This document shows, one piece after another, positions 54,409-63,013 of a stretch of DNA of 64,000 nt. Numbering within the stretch: the stretch's first letter is position 1; the number at the start of each line of letters is the position of its first letter. Source of the DNA: Oceanicaulis alexandrii DSM 11625 (lineage in GTDB: Bacteria > Pseudomonadota > Alphaproteobacteria > Caulobacterales > Maricaulaceae). The notes under the pieces were generated by a model. That model saw only the letters and a program-made list of their open reading frames with translations. It was not told the origin of the DNA and searched no databases. A program made the translations under genes and the position numbers. The DNA lies in contig NZ_ATUP01000001.1 of NCBI RefSeq assembly GCF_000420265.1, positions 1,116,001 to 1,180,000 on the forward strand, given 5' to 3'.

Positions 54409-56217
54409 ATGTCCGCACCGCTACTGACCCTCACCGACACCCGCCTCACCTTTGGGGCGACGCCCCTGCTCACCGGCGCCGACCTGATCGTGCGCGAGAA
54501 TGAGCGTATCGGCCTTGTGGGACGGAACGGATCGGGCAAATCCTCCTTCCTGAAAATCGCGGCGGGCATCATCGAGGCCGATAGCGGCGAGCGCTTCGTG
54601 CACCCCGGCTCCACCTTGCGCTACCTTCCGCAAGAGCCTGACCTGACAGGTTATGACAGCGTCATCGCCTATATCCGCGACGGTCTGGCGCCCGGGGACG
54701 ACGCCTATCGCGCCGACTATCTGGCCGAACATCTGGGGCTTGATCCCGAGGCCGACCCCGCCACCCTGTCGGGCGGCGAGGCGCGCCGGGCGGCGTTGGC
54801 GCGCACGCTTGCGCCCCAGCCCGACATCCTGCTCCTGGACGAGCCCACCAACCACCTCGACCTGCCCGCCATCGAATGGCTGGAGAGCGAGCTGAACGCC
54901 CATCGCGGCGCGCTGGTTCTGATCAGTCACGACCGGCGCTTTCTGGAAAACCTGACCCGGCAGACGATCTGGATCGACCGCGGGACGACCCGGCGGCTCG
55001 ATCGCGGCTTTGCGCATTTTGAGAGCTGGCGCGACGAGGTGTTTGAGGCCGAAGAGCTTGAGCGTCACAAGCTGGAACGCCAGATCGCGCGCGAAGAAGA
55101 CTGGATGCGCTATGGCGTGACCGCCCGCCGCAAGCGCAATGTGCGCCGCGTGGGCGAGCTGCAGTCCATGAAGTCGGACCTGAAGAACTGGCGCGGCCCA
55201 CAAGGCGCCGCCAGCCTGTCGGTCAGCGAAGCGGACCGGTCGGGCAAGCTGGTGATCGAGGCCGAACATATCAGCAAGGCCTATGACGGACGCCCGATCT
55301 TCACCGATCTGTCCATCAAGATCGCCCGCGGCGACCGGATCGCCCTTGTGGGGCCCAATGGCGCGGGCAAGACCACGCTGATCAAGGTGCTGACCGGTCA
55401 GATCGAACCGGATTCCGGCACAGTGAAGCTCGGGACCAATCTCGAGATCGCCAGCCTGGACCAGCGCCGCGCGGCGCTGAAGCCGGAGTGGACGGTCACT
55501 GAAGCCATCGCGCCGGGCGGCGGCGAGCGCATCGAGGTGGCAGGCAAGACCAAGCACGTTCAGGCCTATATGAAAGATTTCCTGTTCAGCCCCGAACAGG
55601 CCCGCACGCCCGTGCACGCTCTGTCCGGCGGCGAACGCGCCCGCCTGATGCTGGCGCGCGCCCTGGCCTTGCCCTCGAACCTTCTGGTGCTGGACGAACC
55701 GACCAACGACCTTGATCTGGAAACGCTGGATCTTCTGGAAGAACTGATCGGCGACTATAACGGCACCGCGCTTCTGGTCAGTCACGACCGCGATTTCATC
55801 GACCGCACCGCGACAATGACCATCGCCTGGGAATCAGATGGCGTCTGGCAGGTCTATGCCGGCGGCTATTCGGACATGATCGACCAGCGCGGCGAAGGCG
55901 TGAAAGCGCGCAAGGCCGAAGAGAAAGTCGCCAAAGCCGGCAAGGCGAAAGTCGACAAGCCCAAAACCAAGTCCAGCGGAAAGCTGAGTTTTAAGGACAA
56001 GCACGCCCTTGAGACCCTGCCCGGCGAGATCGAAAAAATCGAAGCGAGTCTCGCTCAGCTCGAAACCGAGCTGGCGGACGCCAATCTGTTCATGAAGAAC
56101 CCTGATCGCTTCAACGCCGCCACGAAAGAGCACGCCAGGCTCACTGAAGACAAAGCCGCCAAGGAAGAACGCTGGCTGGAGCTTGAAATGCTGCGCGAAG
56201 AGATTGAAGGCGGGTGA
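54409..56217 (+). CDS. uup: ABC-F family ATPase, Uup type
   Basis: The 602-residue protein has two ABC domains (Walker A GRNGSGKS near 38 and GPNGAGKT near 320, signatures LSGGEARR and LSGGERAR), a linker with KRNVRRVGEL, and a C-terminal coiled-coil (about 530-600), as in Uup. It has no membrane part. ABC-F proteins bind the ribosome or DNA structures; Uup is linked to transposon excision and ribosome function. It is not an antibiotic-resistance type by layout. The AT-rich island lies upstream. Confidence 0.9.
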   Translation: MSAPLLTLTDTRLTFGATPLLTGADLIVRENERIGLVGRNGSGKSSFLKIAAGIIEADSGERFVHPGSTLRYLPQEPDLTGYDSVIAYIRDGLAPGDDAYRADYLAEHLGLDPEADPATLSGGEARRAALARTLAPQPDILLLDEPTNHLDLPAIEWLESELNAHRGALVLISHDRRFLENLTRQTIWIDRGTTRRLDRGFAHFESWRDEVFEAEELERHKLERQIAREEDWMRYGVTARRKRNVRRVGELQSMKSDLKNWRGPQGAASLSVSEADRSGKLVIEAEHISKAYDGRPIFTDLSIKIARGDRIALVGPNGAGKTTLIKVLTGQIEPDSGTVKLGTNLEIASLDQRRAALKPEWTVTEAIAPGGGERIEVAGKTKHVQAYMKDFLFSPEQARTPVHALSGGERARLMLARALALPSNLLVLDEPTNDLDLETLDLLEELIGDYNGTALLVSHDRDFIDRTATMTIAWESDGVWQVYAGGYSDMIDQRGEGVKARKAEEKVAKAGKAKVDKPKTKSSGKLSFKDKHALETLPGEIEKIEASLAQLETELADANLFMKNPDRFNAATKEHARLTEDKAAKEERWLELEMLREEIEGG

Positions 56218-56248
56218 GCGCAGAAAACAACACGACGCTTGTGAGCGT

Positions 56249-56278
56249 CCCTCTCCCCCTTGTTCAAGGGGGAGAGGG
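56249..56278. repeat. Perfect intergenic palindrome
   Basis: CCCTCTCCCCCTTG (56249-56262) and CAAGGGGGAGAGGG (56265-56278) pair fully around TT. It has no U tract. It lies in the gap between the converging uup and DUF2855 genes. Near-identical palindromes are common in alphaproteobacterial intergenic DNA, so a dispersed repeat is likely, perhaps with terminator function. Confidence 0.6.
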
Positions 56279-56290
56279 GAAAGCCAGACC

Positions 56291-57370
56291 CTACCCCAGC
56301 TTGATCGTCATGGCGGCGGCGGCGTCGAACTGGCCACCGATCAGCGCGTCATAAGCCTTGAGCGCACCCTCGCCGCCCTCCAGCTCCTGCTCTTCAAACA
56401 GTTTCTGACCCGCCTCGGCGAAGCTCATCCAGGCCGCGCCATAGCGGCGGCCGAATTCCTCGCTGCCCCAGGCTTTCATGCGGTCGCGCACATGGTCGGG
56501 CGCAAAGAAGAACACCGGTTTCGGCCCCGGCATGGCGCCGGGCGGGGCGGAGTTTTCCCAATGGGCGCCGCCAACCCGGATATTGCCCACAAGACTGTCC
56601 GCCAGCGTCTCATGGATCGCCATGTTCACTTTGGAATCTCCAGCGAAATCCACCACCAGACGGCGCGGTTCAGACTTGAAGTCTTTGATCTCGTCATAGG
56701 TGCTGACCACGTCGTAATAGCCGGCGCCCTCGACAAAACCCTTATTCCGCGCCGAGGTCAGCGCCTCGATTTTCACGCCCTCAGGATGATCAGCGTGCAG
56801 CAGATGCGCCAGAGCCAGCGCCGTCTTGGACGACGCGCTGGTCAGGGTGATCTGCCCGGCGCCCAGAAAATCATGGTCGCGCAAATGCAGGTCAATCAGG
56901 AAGGAGGTGATGAACAGCGGCTGCAGCACCATCTGCGCGGCTTCACGCTCGGGCGCATACCCCGGATCACCCGCGCAGCGCACATAGCGGTTATAGGCGC
57001 CCGGCAGGTCTGCGCGATGGGGCGAGACATCCTGAAACGAGCCGGGTTTCACCGCATCCACGGTCAGGACCACTTCGTCCGCCGCCGGCCAATAGCCATA
57101 GACCCGCTCGCCGACCTCAAGACCGGACGCTTTGCTTTCCGCCACATCGGCGAAGCCCCAGACCGGCAGGCGGCCTGAACCGTCCTCAGCGGGGAAAAAG
57201 TCCCAATAGCGCATGGGCGCGCCAAACGCGGCGTAGGTGATGTTGTTGGCGGTCAGCGCAAAGCGTTTGATCGCAAGCCGCGCCTGCCCGTCGCTCAACG
57301 GCTGCGGCTGGGTGTCCACCAGCTTGGCGTCGGAAATATCGGCTTTGTTGATGGCCAGGGCCCAACCCAT
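56291..57370 (-). CDS. DUF2855 family protein
   Basis: The 359-residue protein has the layout of DUF2855: LTANNITYAAFGAPMRYWDFFP near 36-57, PVWGFADV, and LTSASSKTALALAHLL near 175. It shows weak similarity to medium-chain reductases, with an altered nucleotide motif (SSKT in place of GxGxxG). The function is unknown. The start is ATG at 57370. It follows the PPK2 gene after 57 nt on the same strand. Confidence 0.85.
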   Translation of the reverse strand: MGWALAINKADISDAKLVDTQPQPLSDGQARLAIKRFALTANNITYAAFGAPMRYWDFFPAEDGSGRLPVWGFADVAESKASGLEVGERVYGYWPAADEVVLTVDAVKPGSFQDVSPHRADLPGAYNRYVRCAGDPGYAPEREAAQMVLQPLFITSFLIDLHLRDHDFLGAGQITLTSASSKTALALAHLLHADHPEGVKIEALTSARNKGFVEGAGYYDVVSTYDEIKDFKSEPRRLVVDFAGDSKVNMAIHETLADSLVGNIRVGGAHWENSAPPGAMPGPKPVFFFAPDHVRDRMKAWGSEEFGRRYGAAWMSFAEAGQKLFEEQELEGGEGALKAYDALIGGQFDAAAAMTIKLG

Positions 57371-57427
57371 GGCGTCCTCCCCAAATTGCGCGGGCGGTGA
57401 TCCGCCTCATCGAATGTTAGTTAAGCA

Positions 57428-58183
57428 CTAATGTTCCAGAAAGTCTGTCGGTCTGTCACCCTTTGACCAGATCCGCAGCACATCCAGGTCCGCCGGACCG
57501 AGCGGATAGGGATACTCAATGCCGGGGACCGCAGAGAGAAGATCCCGAATCACCGCCAAGCGTGTCGCTCGCTTGTCATCCGCCTTCACCACCCGCCAGG
57601 GGGCGGCGTCGCCGGTTGCGGCCAGCATGGCGTTGCGCGCCTCGGAATAGGCGTCAAACTTCTCCATCGCCACGGCGTCGATGGGCGAGATCTTCCAGGT
57701 TTTCAGCGGATCGCTCTTGCGCGCTTCCAGCCGGTCCGCCTGCTCGTCGCGGGACAGGTCGAGATAGTATTTGAGCACGATCAGCTCATCATCCACCAGC
57801 AAGGTTTCAAACGGGTCCACATCACGCAGAAAGCGCACATATTCCTGCTCGGAGCAGAATCCCATCACCCGCTCGACCCCGGCGCGATTATACCAGGAGC
57901 GGTTGAACAAAACCATTTCACCCTGTGACGGCAAATGATTGACCCAGCGCTGGAAATACCAGCTCGCCCGGTCCCGGTCAGACGGCTTTCCCAGCGCGAC
58001 CACGCGCGTTTCGCGCGGCGACTGATGCTGCACGATGCGCTTGATGACGCCGTCCTTGCCGGCGGCGTCTCGCCCCTCGAAGATCACCAGAAGCTTGCGG
58101 TCATCCGCGATCAGATGACGCTGAAGCGCCACCAGATTGACCTGAAGCGGGTAGAGCTCGGCTTTATACAAATCCTTGTCCAT
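57428..58183 (-). CDS. ppk2: Polyphosphate kinase 2 family protein
   Basis: The 251-residue protein is a single PPK2 domain: Walker A-like EGRDAAGKDG (36-45), the lid region RETRVVALGKPSDRDRASWYFQRW in part, and FNRSWYNRAGVERVMGF, which carries conserved catalytic-site residues. PPK2 enzymes use polyphosphate to phosphorylate ADP, GDP or AMP. One domain and the length suggest class I (nucleoside diphosphate). The start is ATG at 58183, opposite the DUF1254 gene. Confidence 0.9.
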   Translation of the reverse strand: MDKDLYKAELYPLQVNLVALQRHLIADDRKLLVIFEGRDAAGKDGVIKRIVQHQSPRETRVVALGKPSDRDRASWYFQRWVNHLPSQGEMVLFNRSWYNRAGVERVMGFCSEQEYVRFLRDVDPFETLLVDDELIVLKYYLDLSRDEQADRLEARKSDPLKTWKISPIDAVAMEKFDAYSEARNAMLAATGDAAPWRVVKADDKRATRLAVIRDLLSAVPGIEYPYPLGPADLDVLRIWSKGDRPTDFLEH

Positions 58184-58248
58184 GGCTTCAGCCTTGCGCG
58201 TGTCGGATAAGCGCGCAAGGCTGATCCGCTCCGGGCAGAGGGCGAGAC

Positions 58249-59610
58249 ATGCGACAGATCATCGTGTTGGCGGGACTGGTGATCGTGATGGGGCTCATCA
58301 CGATCGGCGCATGGCCCGCCTTGACCAGAAACCCCGAAGGGCTGGGCATGCGCGCGCTCGGCGAGCGGTCCGGCCACGCCTATATCTATGGCTACCCCTT
58401 GGTGCTCAGCGATGTCACCCGTCAGGCCTTTCTGGCGCGTGCCGAGACCCCAGCCCTGAACACGCTCTATCACCGGCGCACGCGGCCGACCCATGAAGAC
58501 CGCACCGTCGTCCGCCCCAATCTCGATACGCTGTACACGCTGGCCTTTCTCGACCTGTCTGAAGGCCCCCTCCTGCTGAGCACGCCGGACTTTGATGACC
58601 GCGACTGGATGTTTCAGGTGCTGGACGCCTGGACCGACGTCGCAGGCGCGCCCAGCCGACGGCTGAACGGTCCAGGCCCGCAGGACGTCCTGATCCTCGG
58701 CCCGGACCAGCCCCGTCCGGATGACACGAGCATGGCGGTGATGACCGTTCCCACTCACACCGCCTGGCTGATCGGTCGCATCGCCATTGCGCCCGGCGAA
58801 GACCTCGCCCCGATCCATGCGCTTCAAGACGCTGTGCGCCTGACCGGCGAAGCTCCCATAGCGCGGCCCGCGCCCATCGACAGCTTGCCGCCGGAGTATG
58901 TGAACGCCCTGAGCGCTGACGCGTTTTTCACCCGCATGGCGGAGGTGATGTCCGCCTCTGACCCTGATCCAGACGCCCTCAATGCGCTCACACCGCTGGG
59001 CTATGGACCGCAGTCGGAAGACACTCCTGGAAAGCTGGGGCCGCTGGCGCGTTGGGCGGTGAATCGCGGCGTTTCCGTCGCGCGGCAGCGTCTTGAGGAG
59101 GGATTGCGCGACCGCCCTTATGGCCCCACACACTGGCGCACCTTGCGAGAGGGCGTCGGCGAGTATGGTGAGGATTATGCGCTGCGCGCGGGCGTCGCCC
59201 TGATCGGCCTTGGGGCGAACCGCGCCGAGGACGCGATTTATCCCAATACGGACATCGACAGCGAAGGCGCGCCGTTAACGGGCGATCATGCCTACCAGAT
59301 TCACTTTGGAGCGGATCAATTGCCGCCCGTGAACGCCTTCTGGTCCGTCACGGTCTATGACGCGCAAGGCTATCTGATGGACACGCCTTCCGACCGGTAT
59401 GCGATCCATAGCCAGTCAGGTCTTGTGCGTGATGCTGACGGCGGATTGACCCTGACGTTCAGCGCCGAGCCCCCGCCCACAAGACTCAGCAACTGGCTGC
59501 CCGTCCGTGCAGGCGAGCCCTTTGCGATCACGGCGCGGCTCTACGCACCCCAGGCGGACGCTCTGAGCGGCGCGTGGGAGATGCCGCCGGTGATACGGAC
59601 GCCCGAATAG
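58249..59610 (+). CDS. DUF1254/DUF1214 domain protein
   Basis: The 453-residue protein has an N-terminal hydrophobic segment (about 4-24, signal anchor), then DUF1254 (YIYGYPLVLSDVTRQ, VVRPNLDTLYTLAFLDLSEGP in part) and DUF1214 (FWSVTVYDAQGYLMD). The two domains often occur together in secreted or membrane proteins of unknown function. The start is ATG at 58249, divergent from ppk2. It converges with the monooxygenase gene with 1 nt between stops. Confidence 0.85.
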   Translation: MRQIIVLAGLVIVMGLITIGAWPALTRNPEGLGMRALGERSGHAYIYGYPLVLSDVTRQAFLARAETPALNTLYHRRTRPTHEDRTVVRPNLDTLYTLAFLDLSEGPLLLSTPDFDDRDWMFQVLDAWTDVAGAPSRRLNGPGPQDVLILGPDQPRPDDTSMAVMTVPTHTAWLIGRIAIAPGEDLAPIHALQDAVRLTGEAPIARPAPIDSLPPEYVNALSADAFFTRMAEVMSASDPDPDALNALTPLGYGPQSEDTPGKLGPLARWAVNRGVSVARQRLEEGLRDRPYGPTHWRTLREGVGEYGEDYALRAGVALIGLGANRAEDAIYPNTDIDSEGAPLTGDHAYQIHFGADQLPPVNAFWSVTVYDAQGYLMDTPSDRYAIHSQSGLVRDADGGLTLTFSAEPPPTRLSNWLPVRAGEPFAITARLYAPQADALSGAWEMPPVIRTPE

Positions 59611-59611
59611 A

Positions 59612-61135
59612 CTACTCCGCCGCCTCGCTGAACGGCTCCTTGGCGTCAAACACCTGATCGCCGGCGGTGCCGAACCGGACATGACCGTCCGCCAGCTTGC
59701 CAAAGCGGATCGCCAGCATGTCCTGGATATAATTCTGATAGGTCCGCCACGGCGTCGTCGCCCCCTGTCGCGGCAGGGTCGGCAAGGCGCGCTGGACATA
59801 GCCGGACGAGAAATCGAGCAGCGGCAGGGTCTCAAGATCTGCGGGCGGGACCGGCACCACATAGTCGAGATTGCGCGCCTTCATATGATTGATCAGCCGG
59901 CACACCCGCTCCGCCGTCAGGTCCACTTTCAGCGTCCAGGAGGCGTTGGTGTAGCCAAAGGCCAAAGCCGCATTGGGCACGCCTGACAACATCATGCCGC
60001 GATAGGTGACGTGTTCAGGCGCCACAAAAGGCTCGCCATCCACGCTGATGTCGATGCCGCCGCCCACCAGCATATCAAGACCCGTGGCGGGAATGATCAA
60101 ATCCGCCTCCAGCGTCTCGCCGGATTTGAGCGCGATTCCTGTTTCGGTGAAACGCTCGATCTGATCGGTCACGATATCGGCGTCGCCCGACTTCAGCACC
60201 TCAAAGAAATCGCCTTCCGGCGCCAGGCAGAAGCGTTGATCCCACGGGCGATAGCTGGGCGAGAAATGCTTCTCGACATCAAAGTCTTCGCCCAGCTCGT
60301 CCTGAATGGCCTTGAGCACGCCCTTCTTCACCCAGTCCGGCCAGCGCCGTGACAACTGGAAGACCAGGATCGCCTGCAGCACATTCTTGATCCGCGTCAG
60401 CGAGTAGGCGGCCTTGGACGGCAGAATCTTGCGCAGGAAATCTGCGGTCTTGTCCACGGAAGGCCGCGCCGCGACATAGCTCGGCGATCGCTGCAGCATG
60501 GTCACATGGGCCGCCTTCTCCGCCATGGAGGGCACCAGCGTGATCGCCGTCGCGCCCGACCCGATCACCACCACGCGCTTGCCGGTGTAGTCATAGTCTT
60601 CAGGCCAGAGCTGGGGATGGATGATATCGCCCTTGAAATCCGCCATGCCCGGAAACTCCGGCATGTAGCCATGCTCGTACCGGTAATAGCCCGAGCACAG
60701 CACCATGAATTTCGAGCGAAAACGCTTGATCTCGTTTGAGCCGTCGACGGCGACTTCCAGCGTCCAGCGGGCGTCCTCGGTGCTCCAGTGCGCGCCGATC
60801 ACCTTGTGGCCATACCGGATATGCTCGGAAATGCCCGCCTCTTCCGCCGTATCATTGACATACTTGCGGATGGAGGGGCCATCGGCGAACACCTTGCCGT
60901 CCGTCCAGGGACGGAAGGCGTAGCCGAAGGTGTACATGTCGCTGTCAGAGCGAATGCCCGGATAGCGGAACAGATCCCAGGTGCCGCCCAGGGCCTCACG
61001 CGATTCCAGGATCAGATAGGATTGATCCGGACAGCGATGCTGCAAATGCCAAGCGGTGCCGACGCCGGACAGACCCGCCCCGACAATGAGAACATCAAGC
61101 TCCGCCTCATAGGGCGTGGCGAGTGTGGACGACAT
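59612..61135 (-). CDS. Flavin-containing monooxygenase (Baeyer-Villiger type likely)
   Basis: The 507-residue protein has the FAD motif GAGLSGVGTAWHL near 18-30, WDLFRYPGIRSDSDMYTFGYAF in part, and a second GxGxxG (VIGSGATAI). The FxGxxxHxxxW-type Baeyer-Villiger signature appears as FPGMADFKGDIIHPQLWPEDY in diverged form. Family members insert oxygen into ketones or oxidise amines, using NADPH. The start is ATG at 61135. It is followed upstream by the esterase gene on the same strand (85 bp), and oxidation to an ester followed by hydrolysis is conceivable. Confidence 0.87.
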   Translation of the reverse strand: MSSTLATPYEAELDVLIVGAGLSGVGTAWHLQHRCPDQSYLILESREALGGTWDLFRYPGIRSDSDMYTFGYAFRPWTDGKVFADGPSIRKYVNDTAEEAGISEHIRYGHKVIGAHWSTEDARWTLEVAVDGSNEIKRFRSKFMVLCSGYYRYEHGYMPEFPGMADFKGDIIHPQLWPEDYDYTGKRVVVIGSGATAITLVPSMAEKAAHVTMLQRSPSYVAARPSVDKTADFLRKILPSKAAYSLTRIKNVLQAILVFQLSRRWPDWVKKGVLKAIQDELGEDFDVEKHFSPSYRPWDQRFCLAPEGDFFEVLKSGDADIVTDQIERFTETGIALKSGETLEADLIIPATGLDMLVGGGIDISVDGEPFVAPEHVTYRGMMLSGVPNAALAFGYTNASWTLKVDLTAERVCRLINHMKARNLDYVVPVPPADLETLPLLDFSSGYVQRALPTLPRQGATTPWRTYQNYIQDMLAIRFGKLADGHVRFGTAGDQVFDAKEPFSEAAE

Positions 61136-61219
61136 GAGTTCCTCCCTGGCGGATCAAGCCGCTCGTTTTCTGACAAGAGTGAACACTGTTCACTTCAATG
61201 TCGCAAGAGGGGATCGTCC

Positions 61220-62887
61220 TCAGGCCGCGCAATCGGTCTGCGTCAGGATCTGATCCTCCAGTTCGTCACGCCAGTTGCCCAGCGCCCGCGCCGCACGACA
61301 GATCTGCGCCGGATTGAGCGCGGGGTCGCTGCTGAGATCGGAGAGCAATGCAGACAGACTGTCCGATCCTGCGATCAGTTCAGAGGACGGCGCATCAAAC
61401 CGCATCAGCGTCGCTTCAGAGGACCAGCGGGGCCAGTCCGGGCCGCCCGCCGCGCCGGGATCGCCATCTCGCGCAAAACTCGCCCAGTACGCGCCCATGC
61501 TGGCCGCCAGCGCGTCCCTCCGGTCTGCGTTTCTGCGATTGAATAGCGCCCGATCCAACTGCCCGAAAAAGTCAAAATGGTTGAACACAAATGGGATTTC
61601 CATCGCATGCGCCGCGCCGAAAATTTCCGACAGATCCATGGTCAGAAGGCGCCCGCCCTCATCCCAGTCAAACCGGTAGGCCCAGACTTCATCATGGCCT
61701 GCCGCCCGCATCCGCTCGGCAGCCCGGTCCACAGCCAGAATACGCCAGAGCCGCGATTGGTAATGGCTCAACCGGTCATAATACGCTCGGTCCCGGATGG
61801 AGATGAACAGACCCAGCCGACGGCGCGTCAGATCGTCATTGAGCGCATTGAACAGCTTCATTTCATCGCGGTTCGTGCCGGTGATGACCGGCACCGCATT
61901 AAAGGTGTCCGGACTGTCGAATGCGCTCGCCAGACCAGCGCTTGGCAAGCTCACCCCGTCGGCGATGACGCGGGGCAGTTCGGCGCGCGGATCGCCCAGA
62001 TTATACGCGTCAAAAACGGTCTGCAGCGAAAGCGCGCGCAAATCCGCGTTTCCTTGCGCCTGCACCATGCGGTTTGCGGCGGGGATGGCGCTGTTGACGT
62101 CACCGTTGCGCGCCTCGTCCAGCGGAACACTGTCAAAGAAGCCCGATTGCACGATCGCGCGATGAAACAATCCCGACGCCAGCGGCGAAGCCAGCAAAGC
62201 GGCCACGTTCTGGCCGCCCGCGCTTTCACCGAAGATCGTGACATTGTCCGGATCGCCGCCAAACTGCGCGATTTCAGCCCGGATCCAGTTCAGGGCCGCC
62301 ACCTGGTCCAGCAGCGCGAAATTGGCGCCCTGTCCCTCGTCAATGTCGGGATGGGCGAAAAAGCCGAGCGGTCCCAGACGGTACTGGACCACCACCACGA
62401 CCACGCCTTGTTCCTGAGCCAGTTTCGAGCCGTCATACTGGCTGGCGTAGCCCCAGGTGTTCGAGCCGCCATGAATCCACATCATGACAGGCAGGCCGTC
62501 CGCGTCCGCCCCGGCGGGCGCGTAGACATCAAGCTTCAGGCAATCTTCCGCGCCATAGAGCGCGCCCACCGGCAAGCCGGTGGTTTCCGTGCTCAGCCGA
62601 TTGACGATCTGGGGACAGGGCTCGGGATGCTGCAACGCTTCAAACAGCTCTGTACGGGACGGCGTCGGCGCGGGCGCGCGCCAGCGGTTGTCCCCGGCTG
62701 TCGATTGCGCATACGGCAGGCCCAGCCAGGTCGGAGCGCCATTTTCACTGAAGAACCCGACCACGGGACCGGAAGACAGGAGTCTTTGCGTGTCGGGATG
62801 CGGCTCGGGCGTCGGCTCGACGCTTGTACACGCAGACACCGCAAACAGGGCGGACATGATCGCCGCCAACTTCAGACCCAAACGCAT
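61220..62887 (-). CDS. Carboxylesterase type B, lipoprotein
   Basis: The 555-residue protein begins with a lipoprotein signal (MRLGLKLAAIMSALFAVSAC), which anchors it in the periplasm. The nucleophile elbow FGESAGGQN and LKLDVYAPAG and MMWIHGGSNTWG (oxyanion hole) identify the type B esterase family. The acid and His residues are in the C-terminal half. The ATG at 62887 follows GGGGAGG; the longer frame to 62992 overlaps the terminator of the TonB receptor. Its substrate is not known. Confidence 0.9.
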   Translation of the reverse strand: MRLGLKLAAIMSALFAVSACTSVEPTPEPHPDTQRLLSSGPVVGFFSENGAPTWLGLPYAQSTAGDNRWRAPAPTPSRTELFEALQHPEPCPQIVNRLSTETTGLPVGALYGAEDCLKLDVYAPAGADADGLPVMMWIHGGSNTWGYASQYDGSKLAQEQGVVVVVVQYRLGPLGFFAHPDIDEGQGANFALLDQVAALNWIRAEIAQFGGDPDNVTIFGESAGGQNVAALLASPLASGLFHRAIVQSGFFDSVPLDEARNGDVNSAIPAANRMVQAQGNADLRALSLQTVFDAYNLGDPRAELPRVIADGVSLPSAGLASAFDSPDTFNAVPVITGTNRDEMKLFNALNDDLTRRRLGLFISIRDRAYYDRLSHYQSRLWRILAVDRAAERMRAAGHDEVWAYRFDWDEGGRLLTMDLSEIFGAAHAMEIPFVFNHFDFFGQLDRALFNRRNADRRDALAASMGAYWASFARDGDPGAAGGPDWPRWSSEATLMRFDAPSSELIAGSDSLSALLSDLSSDPALNPAQICRAARALGNWRDELEDQILTQTDCAA

Positions 62888-62952
62888 GAACAGCCTCCCC
62901 GATACGCTTTTCCCGGACTGTGTCCCGGCGACGGGCAAGCGGCAAGCGATGA

Positions 62953-62989
62953 ATGAAAAAAGGGCGCGCCCGCGTCCGGACGCGCCCTT
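62953..62989 (-). terminator. Intrinsic terminator of the TonB receptor gene
   Basis: AAGGGCGCG (62960-62968) and CGCGCCCTT (62981-62989) pair around a 12-nt loop. The A run at 62955-62960 gives a U tract on the minus strand, 24 nt past the receptor stop. Confidence 0.75.
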
Positions 62990-63013
62990 CATGGGACAGG
63001 CGTCAGGCCCTCT

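Noticed and set aside
54409-56217. Antibiotic-resistance ABC-F protein
   Set aside because: The linker and C-terminal coiled-coil match the Uup housekeeping group, not the resistance ARE-type subfamilies.
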